DNA of 64,000 bases from a bacterium (GTDB taxonomy: Bacteria > Bacillota_A > Clostridia > Lachnospirales > Lachnospiraceae), in NCBI GenBank assembly GCA_004562915.1, contig SFQZ01000006.1:1-64000 (forward strand). The letters are read 5' to 3'. Under the pieces are notes generated by a model that saw nothing but the letters and a program-made list of their open reading frames with translations, searched no databases and was not told where the DNA came from. Positions 1-8,130 of this stretch are shown piece after piece. Every line of letters begins with the position of its first letter. Within the stretch, counting starts at the first letter, position 1. Made by a program: the position numbers and the translations under genes.

Positions 1-354
1 CAAGGTGTATTGTCGATAAACTACATAACAACAATCGAAAACCATGTTGATGAAAATTTGCGTTTTCCGGTTCAACTTGTTGAAGCATTATTTGAGTTTT
101 TATTATTTATCTATCTCTTGTTCTTGCTAAAAAGCGAGGAATGGAGATCAAAAAAACTATTGCTGAGATATTTAGCTATATATAGTTCCGGTAGATTTTT
201 GCTTGAGTTTTTACGAGGTGACATTAGAAGGGGGCTTATATATGGCATCTCATTTAGCCAATGTATATCCGTTCTCATATGGATAGTTTTAATAGGGTAT
301 TATTTGAACCAGCAAATAGTTCAAAAACAAAAAAGGGAGGATTGTAATGGGTAA
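1..354 (+). CDS. Lgt-like (prolipoprotein diacylglyceryl transferase family) protein, C-terminal part
   Basis: The reading frame is open from base 1, so the N-terminal part lies outside the window. The visible 118 residues hold two or three hydrophobic segments and the C-terminal signature of the Lgt family: PVQLVEAL (canonical form HPTQLYE), then a tail GRFLLEFLRGD and an SQCISV segment that starts the last membrane helix. Lgt moves diacylglycerol from phosphatidylglycerol to the lipobox cysteine of prelipoproteins in the membrane. Here the His of HPTQLYE is Phe and the Tyr is Val, so this may be an accessory paralogue rather than the housekeeping enzyme. It overlaps the next gene by 8 nt, the first visible coupling of a four-gene operon. 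Confidence 0.7.
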   Translation, partial: QGVLSINYITTIENHVDENLRFPVQLVEALFEFLLFIYLLFLLKSEEWRSKKLLLRYLAIYSSGRFLLEFLRGDIRRGLIYGISFSQCISVLIWIVLIGYYLNQQIVQKQKREDCNG

Positions 355-862
355 AACAATATTAAACACACTTAAAGGTGCAGCTTTCGGTGCTATCGGT
401 GCTGTGTGTCTATTTATCGCAGGCTTCTTCATTGAGTTACTTAACGTAGGCTGTGCGATATTGACTTGTGACTGCGACAAACCAATGGTTTTTGATTGGT
501 CTGGAATGTGGGGTCTCCTACTTATTTGCGTTATTGGTGGTGCTGTAGTTGGCTTCTTCTATGGAATCTATAAAGCCAAAGAAGAAAGTGACGCTGAAAC
601 TGCCAAAAGAAATGCCGCAAATTCCGAAGAAGCTCGCAAGCAAAGAGTAAAATGGGCGGGAGAAGTAAAGCAGAAAGCCCTGAACGTAAATAACACTTGT
701 TCTGGAAATAAAACAGCAGACAAACCATTGGTGTCTACTACATACAAAGCAAATACTCAAATGACTGAAATTATGAACGAATTGACAAGAGTTGCTGAAA
801 AGCAAGGAAAAGTCGATTCTTTGGCTGAGGAATTATCTAAGAAAGGTGGTGCTTCATTATGA
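347..862 (+). CDS. Two-TM membrane protein with cytoplasmic helical tail, function unknown
   Basis: 171 aa. ATG at 347 follows a strong AGGGAGG site (334-340) that lies inside the upstream Lgt-like gene. Two hydrophobic segments (about residues 8-33 and 48-70) flank a short loop with a CAILTCDCD cysteine cluster. The remaining 100 residues are charged and helical (EESDAETAKRN...; TEIMNELTRVAEKQGKVDSLAEEL). I do not recognise the family. The gene overlaps its upstream neighbour by 8 nt and its downstream neighbour by ATGA, so all are probably made together. It may be the membrane anchor for the zinc-ribbon and FtsK-like proteins that follow; this is inferred from the operon only. Confidence 0.6.
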   Translation: MGKTILNTLKGAAFGAIGAVCLFIAGFFIELLNVGCAILTCDCDKPMVFDWSGMWGLLLICVIGGAVVGFFYGIYKAKEESDAETAKRNAANSEEARKQRVKWAGEVKQKALNVNNTCSGNKTADKPLVSTTYKANTQMTEIMNELTRVAEKQGKVDSLAEELSKKGGASL

Positions 863-2007
863 AAATCGTAAAATGTCCTAAATGCGGCAAATACATTCAT
901 AAAGCAAACAGGTGCTTTCATTGTGGCAATACCACGGGTTTTGACGACGTAGATATGCCTCAAATCCATGAGAATGTAGTAGCCGAATATTCCAAAGTTG
1001 AATCTTTAGTAGAAAGCAAAAGGTTCGATGAAGCACTTTCACTTTCACATACAGTAATTGAGTGGATGCCTAATCTTGCCGGAATTTTTTTGCTTCGTCT
1101 TTTGGCTAAAAATAAATGCACATCCTCAGCTGAGTTAATCGAAAAGGGATTTAACTGTGAAGACGATGCAGATTTGTGCAATGCTTTGACCTTCTCCACG
1201 GGAGCAGAGCATAGCATATATCTCGATATTCAGAACTTGGTGATTGCAGCAAGAAAAGCGCTTAAAGAAGAAATCTCAAATCACGAATATAACTGCAAAA
1301 TGAAAACCAATATTTTGCAGATTAAAAAAACCATGCAAGGCGAAACAGATTCGAGAAAAAAGAAATTATTCTCATTGTGGTCAGATCTTGAAGAAACAGA
1401 ACATGCCCTGTATACCTTAGAAATGGATTGTCGCTTGCTTTCTAAAGAACATAGCGAAGCGCTTGACAAGGCAGTATTCGCTGCATCTTCGACAAAAACG
1501 GAAGTTTATCGGCTTGAAGAATGCACCGCAGAAGCTCTTCATAAATATCAAGTTAAAATTGGAAATATTCTTCAGCAATCCGAACAAGCTAAAGCGGCCC
1601 TGGAAAGCATGAAGAAACAGCATCCTTGGGTTCACGCTTTTAATGACCTTGTGAAGAAACGTGATGAGCAGGTTCGTTTGATCAGTGCTGAAATTTCCTC
1701 CTTGAGATCTTATGAAGCAACAATCCAGCAGACACTTGATGAAATTGACAGAATTGAAGATCGGCATAGAAAAGCAATTCGTGCAGTTGAAGCCTATGAT
1801 TTCTTAGATGCAGCTAATCTTTTAGGAAAAGATTGTTATAACAAAATTCTACACAATATTGGCCTTGGAATAGATGTTCAAACTTCTATTTCTTCTCAAG
1901 ACTGGCAGCCCAGCACTATCTCCGCCTCTCCTATTGATGATGACGATGATGATGTGGATACAGATGATTATTACAGTACCTGGGGCTTACCTAATGACAA
2001 CTATTAA
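859..2007 (+). CDS. Zinc-ribbon, coiled-coil protein with acidic tail
   Basis: 382 aa, starting in an ATGA overlap with the previous gene. Residues 4-25 form a zinc ribbon (CPKCGKYIHKANRCFHCGN, two CxxC knuckles). A TPR-like helical stretch follows (VESKRFDEALSLSHTVIEW). Residues about 130-320 are strongly helical and probably coiled coil. The C-terminus has a run of six Asp followed by more acidic residues and ends in WGLPNDNY, which could be a docking peptide. There is no catalytic motif, so an adaptor or scaffold role is likely. It sits between a membrane protein and an FtsK-like ATPase. The family is not recognised. Confidence 0.6.
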   Translation: MKIVKCPKCGKYIHKANRCFHCGNTTGFDDVDMPQIHENVVAEYSKVESLVESKRFDEALSLSHTVIEWMPNLAGIFLLRLLAKNKCTSSAELIEKGFNCEDDADLCNALTFSTGAEHSIYLDIQNLVIAARKALKEEISNHEYNCKMKTNILQIKKTMQGETDSRKKKLFSLWSDLEETEHALYTLEMDCRLLSKEHSEALDKAVFAASSTKTEVYRLEECTAEALHKYQVKIGNILQQSEQAKAALESMKKQHPWVHAFNDLVKKRDEQVRLISAEISSLRSYEATIQQTLDEIDRIEDRHRKAIRAVEAYDFLDAANLLGKDCYNKILHNIGLGIDVQTSISSQDWQPSTISASPIDDDDDDVDTDDYYSTWGLPNDNY

Positions 2008-2022
2008 TGGGAGGTGTGAAAA

Positions 2023-3489
2023 ATGGAATATACTTCAAAATTACTTGTTGATTTCTTAAAGAAATTGATTGTCTTTGATAAAGACAGCCGTTCCGTGATT
2101 GAAGTCGCATCCCGTGTTGTCAGAGATCGTGATGCAGGCGAGAAAGATGAATGGGGACGAGTTCGTTCTTCCGCAGAGCAACAGGCAAAAAAATATTCAT
2201 CAAAGGTACAGTCTATTGTAACTGACTTCCAAAGACAGATGGATAATGTACTTTCTTATGATATTAGGGATAAGAGCAATACCTTTACCAGACTGCAGAA
2301 ATGTAAAGAAGCTCTTGCATTGGTTTCCAGTGCCGAAAAAAGTATTACTCATAAAGATGTTTACGAAGCCAATAAAGGTAATTCTTCTCAGCAAATGTCG
2401 ATGTCTATTGATGATATTATCCAGGGCAAGATCGACTTTATTGCTATGGCCTATGACCTGAATGAAGTATTAAAAGGCTCTAAAAAAAGAGAAACAGCGA
2501 GTGCATGTGCATCTTTCTACAATACCTGTCGTACTGCAGAAGCTTTAATAAATCAGGAAATCATTACACTCCGCAGCTCTATTATTCAGAACAGAGAAGC
2601 ATTGCATACAAGATATTCGGAAATTGCTAATAGTTCACATCAGGTTGCTTCTTCTGAATGGACATCTGCACTTAAATCACTGATTGCTACTGCAGATAAA
2701 TACGCAAAGCAAAGACAAGCAAGCTTTGCAGAAACTGAAAAAGTAAGCACTTCTAGTGCTGATGTGCTGAAACAGCGTCTCAGTAAGCTTGTCGATACAT
2801 TTTGTCAGCAATTCCCACCACAGGAATTTGCAGAGGAATACTCCCGCTTATATTCGCTAGAGCCTTCCTTTGAGAATTATAATTGCTATAAAGAAATGCC
2901 CCGAAATGTACATATTAGTACATTAGAGTATGATATTTCGACTCTGGGATTGAGTGACTATACCAAAGCTTTCTTGGATAGATACTACTTCTTCCTATAT
3001 AGAGACAACAAGCTGTGTATTCCTTACTGTGCTTCCTTTGGCCCGGAATTCAATTACTTGTTCAAGTTCAATGGAGAAGGCCGCTCTAATGTTGTTAAGA
3101 ACGCATGTGATCTTGGAATGCGTTTGTTTATGATGCTTCCTCCTGGCAAACTCAACTTCACCTTTATCGATCCGGTTACTCTGGGTGAAAGTTTTGCAAT
3201 GTTCACTCGTCTGGTTGACGTTGACGACCGCACGAGCGAGGTAATTAACGGAAAGATCTGGTCCTCTCCTGCTGATATTGAGCAGAAACTGAAAATTATG
3301 ACTGACCATATTTCCAATGTTACTCAGCGTTGCTTACAGGGTAAGTATGACAATATCTATGAGTATAATCGTGTTGCCGAGCAAAACGCAGAAGCCTATC
3401 AGGTTTTGATGCTTATGGATTTCCCTGCCGGTCTTACTGACCAGTCTCTGAAATTGCTTGAGCAAATTGTTACTTCTGGACCGAAGTGA
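2023..3489 (+). CDS. FtsK/SpoIIIE-like ATPase, 3'-truncated
   Basis: 488 aa. ATG 2023 has a GGGAGGTG site (2009-2016), 15 nt after the zinc-ribbon gene. Residues 1-270 are helical. From about residue 345 the protein looks like an FtsK-fold module: a P-loop position with a degenerate GEGRSN (351-356, no Lys), then a strand LNFTFIDP, then a Walker-B-like VLMLMDFPAG (about 461-470). The frame ends abruptly at TSGPK, where members of this fold would continue to the rest of the module and usually further modules. The bases just downstream encode an unrelated protein in another frame, so I infer a deletion at about 3486. FtsK-type proteins pump DNA or protein (as in type VII secretion EssC); this truncated copy is probably non-functional. 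Confidence 0.65.
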   Translation: MEYTSKLLVDFLKKLIVFDKDSRSVIEVASRVVRDRDAGEKDEWGRVRSSAEQQAKKYSSKVQSIVTDFQRQMDNVLSYDIRDKSNTFTRLQKCKEALALVSSAEKSITHKDVYEANKGNSSQQMSMSIDDIIQGKIDFIAMAYDLNEVLKGSKKRETASACASFYNTCRTAEALINQEIITLRSSIIQNREALHTRYSEIANSSHQVASSEWTSALKSLIATADKYAKQRQASFAETEKVSTSSADVLKQRLSKLVDTFCQQFPPQEFAEEYSRLYSLEPSFENYNCYKEMPRNVHISTLEYDISTLGLSDYTKAFLDRYYFFLYRDNKLCIPYCASFGPEFNYLFKFNGEGRSNVVKNACDLGMRLFMMLPPGKLNFTFIDPVTLGESFAMFTRLVDVDDRTSEVINGKIWSSPADIEQKLKIMTDHISNVTQRCLQGKYDNIYEYNRVAEQNAEAYQVLMLMDFPAGLTDQSLKLLEQIVTSGPK

Positions 3490-4141
3490 AACATTAGAGA
3501 AAAATAAAAGAGAACGTGAAAAAAGAAGAAAGGGCCTTTTAAAAGTTGTAGGAATCGTAACTGCTGCAATGGTTGTTTTACTTGTTGGTAACTTCACGGT
3601 TGAGCAAGTGAATGGTGAAGGGTTGTTGGAGATATTTCAGAATAGTTTTATATTAGGTGACAAACAACATACGATGTATGGAACAAATAATGAAATCGAG
3701 TTTATCGAAGAGGAAAATGAAAATATAATATATTATTCGGGGGATGATCTGGAGGATATTAGTGAACAAATTCGAGAAGAAATAAAATGTCCTATGTTTC
3801 ATTTATCTTATTTACCGGATAGATTTCTCGTTGAATCTGCGTCATACGTCAAAGGGTTTAGAATAATAAATGTTAAACTTGTTAGAGGAGATGAATATAT
3901 TTATATATTTCAACAAAAGCAGGTAGATGATATTGCATCAGGAGTTTTTGAAGAAGAAGAAATTAAGGAAAGTATCACAGTCAGAAATGAAATACTGGGT
4001 GAACAGATTAATATTTACAAAGGTATCCAGGACAATAGTTGGTTGATTAAGGTTAAAAAAAGTAATGATGTACTTTCAGTTGATGCCTTACTATCAAAAG
4101 AAGAATGTATGAAGATAGCTGAAAATATTGATTATTATTAG
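3458..4141 (+). pseudogene. Headless remnant of an anti-sigma/DUF4367-type membrane protein
   Basis: The frame contains RKGLLKVVGIVTAAMVVLLV, a single TM segment after a basic stretch, then about 170 residues of mixed sheet ending in LSKEECMKIAENIDYY. This resembles the TM-plus-C-terminal part of DUF4367 or anti-sigma-like proteins, which normally carry a further cytoplasmic N-terminal domain. Here upstream sequence in the same frame is just the out-of-frame end of the FtsK-like gene. The only possible start is TTG 3458 inside that gene, with no ribosome site. Homology probably begins around 3488. I call it a 5'-deleted pseudogene, perhaps weakly expressed. It is followed 14 nt later by a small exported protein, an expected partner. 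Confidence 0.55.
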
Positions 4142-4155
4142 GAAGGGGAATATTT

Positions 4156-4638
4156 ATGAAAAATAAAAAAATAATAGCACTGGTTTTATCTTTCATAATG
4201 CTATTTATGCAGATGGTTTCTGTACATGCGGAAGAATCAGAGACAACAGAATGGTATGATCTGGTGGAAGAAGAAGTTGAAATGACTGATGGATCAGGTG
4301 AGTCGATTACTCCTTATTCATTATATTTAATGAATGTAATTACTTCTATTGCAAAAGTAAATTCCAGTAAGGTGAGTATGCGTGCGGAAGTTCATTGTGC
4401 CGCTGTAATGAACAAAATCACAATTACATTCTATCTTCAGAAGTTATCAGGTACAACATGGAAAGATGTTGGATCGACAACCGTCTATGCAACAAATACT
4501 TCAAGTACAGCTAAGAGTGTTACAGCATCAAATTTGAGTAGTGGAACTTATCGGACAAAAGCAACAGTAATAGTTACGGCGTCAAGTGGATATTCAGAAG
4601 CTGCTAATGGATACAGCGGAAGCATTAATCTGCCGTAA
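4156..4638 (+). CDS. Small secreted protein (DUF6147-like)
   Basis: 160 aa. ATG 4156 follows AAGGGGAA. Residues 1-26 are a classic signal peptide (KNKKIIALVLSFIMLFMQM, cleavage near VHA-EE). The mature part begins acidic (EESETTEW...EEEVEM). It continues as an Ig-like beta domain rich in Ser and Thr (TFYLQKLSGTTWKDVGSTTVYA). It resembles the Lachnospiraceae DUF6147 family, a memory-based assignment. Placement after an anti-sigma-like remnant suggests a former sigma/anti-sigma/exported-protein operon. The transcript ends at the terminator at 4658. Confidence 0.6.
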   Translation: MKNKKIIALVLSFIMLFMQMVSVHAEESETTEWYDLVEEEVEMTDGSGESITPYSLYLMNVITSIAKVNSSKVSMRAEVHCAAVMNKITITFYLQKLSGTTWKDVGSTTVYATNTSSTAKSVTASNLSSGTYRTKATVIVTASSGYSEAANGYSGSINLP

Positions 4639-4657
4639 GATATCACATATATACAAG

Positions 4658-4688
4658 AAAAGTCGTGTCGCAAGGATACGACTTTTTG
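4658..4688 (+). terminator. Intrinsic terminator after the secreted-protein gene
   Basis: AAAAGTCGT (4658-4666) pairs with ACGACTTTT (4678-4686), loop of 11 nt, with the U-rich run contained in the 3' arm. It lies 20 nt after the stop codon at 4638. Confidence 0.75.
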
Positions 4689-4801
4689 AGTTAGTTGATA
4701 AACTAAATACATATTTCATTGTGAAGAGTCTGTAATAGTTTCTTTGTTTTAAGGAATATATGTTTATATTATATATTAAGATAATTATTGAATGAGCTAA
4801 A

Positions 4802-4954
4802 ATGCAGAATGAGGTAGTACAAATGAAAAATCCATTTGCTCCAAACGGAGTAACATCAACAAAAATTATATGTAAATTGGCAAGAGAGGAATTCGGAGAT
4901 ATAATTAATAAAAGTGCTAATTATGTTTCATTGAAGAAGGATATTATTTATTAG
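4802..4954 (+). CDS. Short hypothetical ORF (50 aa)
   Basis: ATG at 4802 (alternative in-frame ATG 4823) to TAG 4954 encodes 50 residues beginning MQNEVVQMKNPFAPNG. There is no clear ribosome site or recognised motif. It sits 5 nt before the next small gene and in the same AT-rich accessory stretch. It could be the eroded 5' part of a longer gene continued by the ORF at 4960. Weakly supported. Confidence 0.25.
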   Translation: MQNEVVQMKNPFAPNGVTSTKIICKLAREEFGDIINKSANYVSLKKDIIY

Positions 4955-4959
4955 AACGA

Positions 4960-5277
4960 ATGAAGCCTGAAGAAAGAGAGGAAAATAGACTAGAAACATT
5001 GGTCAGTATTGAACACTTGATGCAAAATGATTTCGGTAATTTCATTTCATTGCGTTTAGCTTATTGGGGGTTAATGGTCGCTATTGCCGTGATGATTATA
5101 GGAAGTGTTCCTATATATCAATATTTTAATATGAGTAGGAGAAGTTTTGGAAATTTGATAGCCGCATTATTAATGGTGGTATTAGTTACAATGGCATCAA
5201 CAATTCATTCACAACATGATCGACTGGAATATTTATACTTTAAAATGATATGTTTTGATGAAATATTACAAGAATAA
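4960..5277 (+). CDS. Small two-TM protein, unknown
   Basis: 105 aa. It has an N-terminal charged segment (KPEEREENRLETLVSIEHL) and two hydrophobic segments (about residues 30-52 and 62-82). A His-rich turn (HSQHDRLEYLYFKM) and a short cytoplasmic tail follow. No family recognised and no good ribosome site before ATG 4960. Base composition is AT-rich like the preceding genes and unlike the ABC-F gene that follows, so it belongs to the accessory block. Confidence 0.4.
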   Translation: MKPEEREENRLETLVSIEHLMQNDFGNFISLRLAYWGLMVAIAVMIIGSVPIYQYFNMSRRSFGNLIAALLMVVLVTMASTIHSQHDRLEYLYFKMICFDEILQE

Positions 5278-5404
5278 TTAGAGACAATTAAAAATATGGG
5301 AGTGACAACAGCTTCCAAAAGATTTAAATCAAACGATAACAAAGGGCTTATTGCTTCATCAGATAAAAATACGTAGAAAATAAAGAGAAATTACATTTTC
5401 CCTC

Positions 5405-5432
5405 TTGCAAAACTGAAATTTTCCTGTAGAAT
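5405..5432 (+). promoter_or_regulatory. Promoter for the ABC-F gene
   Basis: TTGCAA (5405-5410), 16-nt spacer, TAGAAT (5427-5432). Transcription would start near 5440, leaving a leader of about 50 nt without an obvious attenuator. Confidence 0.55.
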
Positions 5433-5488
5433 AGGAAAGGATTGGACAAAGCAACCGATGATTTTCAAGAGAGAAAAGGATTGATGAC

Positions 5489-7120
5489 ATGATTGCAGCA
5501 AATAATGTAACATTACGTATTGGAAAAAAAGCTTTATTTGAAGATGTAAATATTAAATTTACGGAAGGAAACTGTTATGGACTGATCGGTGCCAATGGTG
5601 CAGGAAAATCCACATTTTTGAAAATCCTTTCCGGACAGCTGGAGACAACTCACGGGGATGTGACTATCACACCGGGTCAGCGCCTCTCTTTTCTGCAGCA
5701 GGATCATTTCAAGTATGATGCCTATCCGGTTCTGGATACGGTAATTATGGGAAATGCCCGTCTGTATGAGATTATGAAAGAAAAGGAACAGATTTATGCA
5801 AAAGAGGATTTCACGGATGAAGATGGAATCCGTGCAAGTGAACTGGAAGCAGAGTTTGCGGAGATGGACGGATGGAATGCAGAGTCTGATGCGGAACAGC
5901 TTCTGAATGGTCTGGGTATTCCTACAGAACTGCATTATGCGCAGATGGCAGATTTGAACGGTAGTGAAAAAGTGAAAGTACTGCTTGCGCAGGCACTGTT
6001 TGGCAATCCGGATATTCTGCTTCTGGATGAGCCTACCAACCATTTGGATCTGGATGCGATCGCATGGCTGGAAGAGTTCCTGATCAATTTCCAGAACACC
6101 GTGATCGTAGTATCCCATGACCGTTATTTCCTCAATAAAGTATGTACACATACAGCGGATATTGATTATGGTAAGATTCAGCTTTATGCCGGAAACTACG
6201 ATTTCTGGTTTGAATCCAGTCAGCTTTTGGTAAAGCAGATGCGTGAGGCAAATAAGAAAAAGGAAGAGAAGATCAAAGAGCTGCAGGAATTTATTTCCCG
6301 ATTCAGTGCCAATGCTTCCAAATCCAAACAGGCTACCTCCCGTAAAAAAGCTCTGGAAAAGATTCAGTTGGAGGAGATCCGTCCTTCCAGCAGAAAATAT
6401 CCGTATATTGATTTCAGACCAAACCGTGAGATCGGAAATGAAGTTTTGATGGTGGAAAATCTCTCAAAGACTATTGATGGAGTAAAAATACTGGATAATA
6501 TTACTTTCACTCTGGGAAGAGAAGATAAAGTAGCTTTTGTGGGAGGCAATGAACTTGCAAAAACTACCCTGTTCAAAATTCTGGTTGGTGAAATGGAACC
6601 GGATGAGGGATACTACAAATGGGGTGTTACCACATCACAGGCTTACTTCCCGAAAGACAGCACCAAAGAATTTGATAATGATCTGACGATCGCAGACTGG
6701 CTGACGCAGTATTCTGAAATCAAGGATGTTACCTATGTTCGTGGCTTCCTTGGAAGAATGTTGTTTGCCGGAGAAGACGGTGTCAAGAAAGTGAAAGTAC
6801 TTTCAGGTGGTGAAAAAGTGCGCTGTCTGCTGTCGAAAATGATGATCTCCGGTGCCAATATCCTGATTCTTGATGAACCAACCAACCATCTGGATATGGA
6901 GAGTATCACTGCACTGAATAATGGACTGATCAAATTCCCGGGTGTGCTGCTTTTTGCATCCCACGACCATCAGTTTGTTGAAACCACTGCCAACCGTATT
7001 ATGGAGATTATGCCAAACGGTTCTATGATCGATAAGATTACCACTTATGATGAGTATCTGGCCAGCGATGAAATGGCAAGAAAACGTCAGGTATATCTGA
7101 TGCAGGAAGAAGATAATTAA
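5489..7120 (+). CDS. ABC-F ATPase, YbiT/YkpA type
   Basis: 543 aa, two ABC domains on one chain with no membrane segments, as in translation-associated ABC-F proteins that act at the ribosomal E-site. Domain 1 has Walker A GANGAGKST (about residue 37) and Walker B ILLLDEPTNHLD. The arm/linker (about 240-310) is charged helical with SKSKQATSRKKALEK. Domain 2 has a degenerate Walker A GGNELAKTT, signature LSGGEKVRCLLSKMM and ILILDEPTNHLD. The domain-1 signature is LNGSEKVKVLL instead of LSGGEK. The length and AKTT-type loop fit YbiT/YkpA rather than the antibiotic-resistance ABC-F group. Probably monocistronic. Confidence 0.85.
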   Translation: MIAANNVTLRIGKKALFEDVNIKFTEGNCYGLIGANGAGKSTFLKILSGQLETTHGDVTITPGQRLSFLQQDHFKYDAYPVLDTVIMGNARLYEIMKEKEQIYAKEDFTDEDGIRASELEAEFAEMDGWNAESDAEQLLNGLGIPTELHYAQMADLNGSEKVKVLLAQALFGNPDILLLDEPTNHLDLDAIAWLEEFLINFQNTVIVVSHDRYFLNKVCTHTADIDYGKIQLYAGNYDFWFESSQLLVKQMREANKKKEEKIKELQEFISRFSANASKSKQATSRKKALEKIQLEEIRPSSRKYPYIDFRPNREIGNEVLMVENLSKTIDGVKILDNITFTLGREDKVAFVGGNELAKTTLFKILVGEMEPDEGYYKWGVTTSQAYFPKDSTKEFDNDLTIADWLTQYSEIKDVTYVRGFLGRMLFAGEDGVKKVKVLSGGEKVRCLLSKMMISGANILILDEPTNHLDMESITALNNGLIKFPGVLLFASHDHQFVETTANRIMEIMPNGSMIDKITTYDEYLASDEMARKRQVYLMQEEDN

Positions 7121-7206
7121 AATGGATTGTGGGAGCTGCTTGCAGTTAAACATTCTGCAATCAATTTTGAAACCTACATCATTACAATAGGAAAACGATA
7201 AAAACA

Positions 7207-7242
7207 GGGGGCATGACCGGAGAAAAATCCGGCTCATGTCCC
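7207..7242 (+). terminator. Hairpin after the ABC-F gene, possible terminator
   Basis: GGGGCATGACCGGA pairs with TCCGGCTCATGTCCC around an AAAAA loop, with a short U-poor tail (TTGTATGGTTTTC). It is stable, but the U-tract is weak. Confidence 0.4.
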
Positions 7243-7275
7243 TTGTATGGTTTTCAGACAAAATGAAAGAACGCT

Positions 7276-7290
7276 CATATGTTCAAATGA
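7276..7290 (+). promoter_or_regulatory. Possible ArsR/SmtB-type operator half
   Basis: CATATGTTCAAATGA just before the ribosome site of the CcdA-like gene resembles one half of the ArsR/SmtB operator pattern (TGAACA..TGTTCA). The other half is poor (GAACGCT). This is suggestive only; no regulator gene is adjacent. Confidence 0.2.
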
Positions 7291-7305
7291 AAGGAGTTAC
7301 TTGAT

Positions 7306-8130
7306 ATGACTGAAACACTTAACACTCTGGCACACATGATACAGAAATATATCTGGATTGCTCCGGTATTATCATTGTTGGCCGGCATTATTACTTCGTT
7401 TACCCCATGCTCATTGTCCAGCGTCCCCATGGTAATCGCATATATAGGGGGTTCAGCAAAAAAAGACAGTAAGAAAGCTTGTCGCCTTTCTCTTACTATG
7501 GCAGCAGGCCTTTCTATTACTTTCCTGGTTTTTGGTTCGCTTGCTTCGGTCATCGGACATTATATGCATGAAATCGGTACCTGGTGGTATGCATTTCTGG
7601 GAATCATTATGATTCTTATGGCTTTGCAGATTTGGGGTGTGATACGTCTGTTTCCCAATCATCCGCATGATTACGGAACTGGAGAAGAGCATCCGGAGCA
7701 TGGATGTGAATGTCATGATCATCGCCATCATCATGAGCATGAACATGAACATCCCACGAATTGTGAGGAAAATGGAGGAAAATGTCACTGCGGTCCAAAA
7801 GTGAGCAAGAGAGGATACCTTGGAGCATTGCTGGCAGGAATGCTGAGCGGGGCAATCTCTTCCCATTGTTCCACACCTGTAATGATCGCACTGCTTGCGA
7901 TGGCGGCACAGTCAGGCAATACTTTGTGGGGAATTTTCCTTCTGGCTATGTTTGCGGTTGGACACAGTATTCTTCTGGTGGCAGCCGGAACCAGTTACAG
8001 TGTGGTACAGAAATGGATGTATGATTCCAAATATGAAAAAATCAGCAAAACCCTTCGCTCTGTGATGGGAGCAGTGATTTTGCTGATTGGTATAGTTATG
8101 TTCTATATGGCATTTTTCTATGTGGATTGA
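7306..8130 (+). CDS. CcdA-family membrane protein with His/Cys-rich metal-binding loop
   Basis: 274 aa; ATG 7306 after AAAGGAG. About six TM helices in the CcdA arrangement (two pseudo-repeats). TM1 has TSFTPCSLSSVP and the matching helix of repeat 2 has ISSHCSTPVM. These are the paired Cys-Pro sites used by CcdA/DsbD to carry electrons across the membrane. The loop between the halves (about residues 119-168) is extremely rich in His, Cys and Glu (HDHRHHHEHEHEHPTNCEE, then KCHCGPK), which should bind metal. CcdA relatives with such loops could export or reduce metal(loid)s or serve cytochrome/thiol pathways. No cytochrome genes are nearby, so a metal-linked role is plausible. The gene ends exactly where the convergent CAT-like gene ends (TGATCA). 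Confidence 0.75.
   Translation: MTETLNTLAHMIQKYIWIAPVLSLLAGIITSFTPCSLSSVPMVIAYIGGSAKKDSKKACRLSLTMAAGLSITFLVFGSLASVIGHYMHEIGTWWYAFLGIIMILMALQIWGVIRLFPNHPHDYGTGEEHPEHGCECHDHRHHHEHEHEHPTNCEENGGKCHCGPKVSKRGYLGALLAGMLSGAISSHCSTPVMIALLAMAAQSGNTLWGIFLLAMFAVGHSILLVAAGTSYSVVQKWMYDSKYEKISKTLRSVMGAVILLIGIVMFYMAFFYVD

Noticed and set aside
5296..5376. 26-codon ORF between the small membrane protein and the ABC-F promoter
   Set aside because: Too short, no motif and no ribosome site; nothing supports it as a gene or leader peptide.
7719..7760. His-codon run (CATCATCATGAGCATG...) as a low-complexity or hairpin element
   Set aside because: It lies in frame inside the CcdA-like gene and is explained by the His-rich loop.
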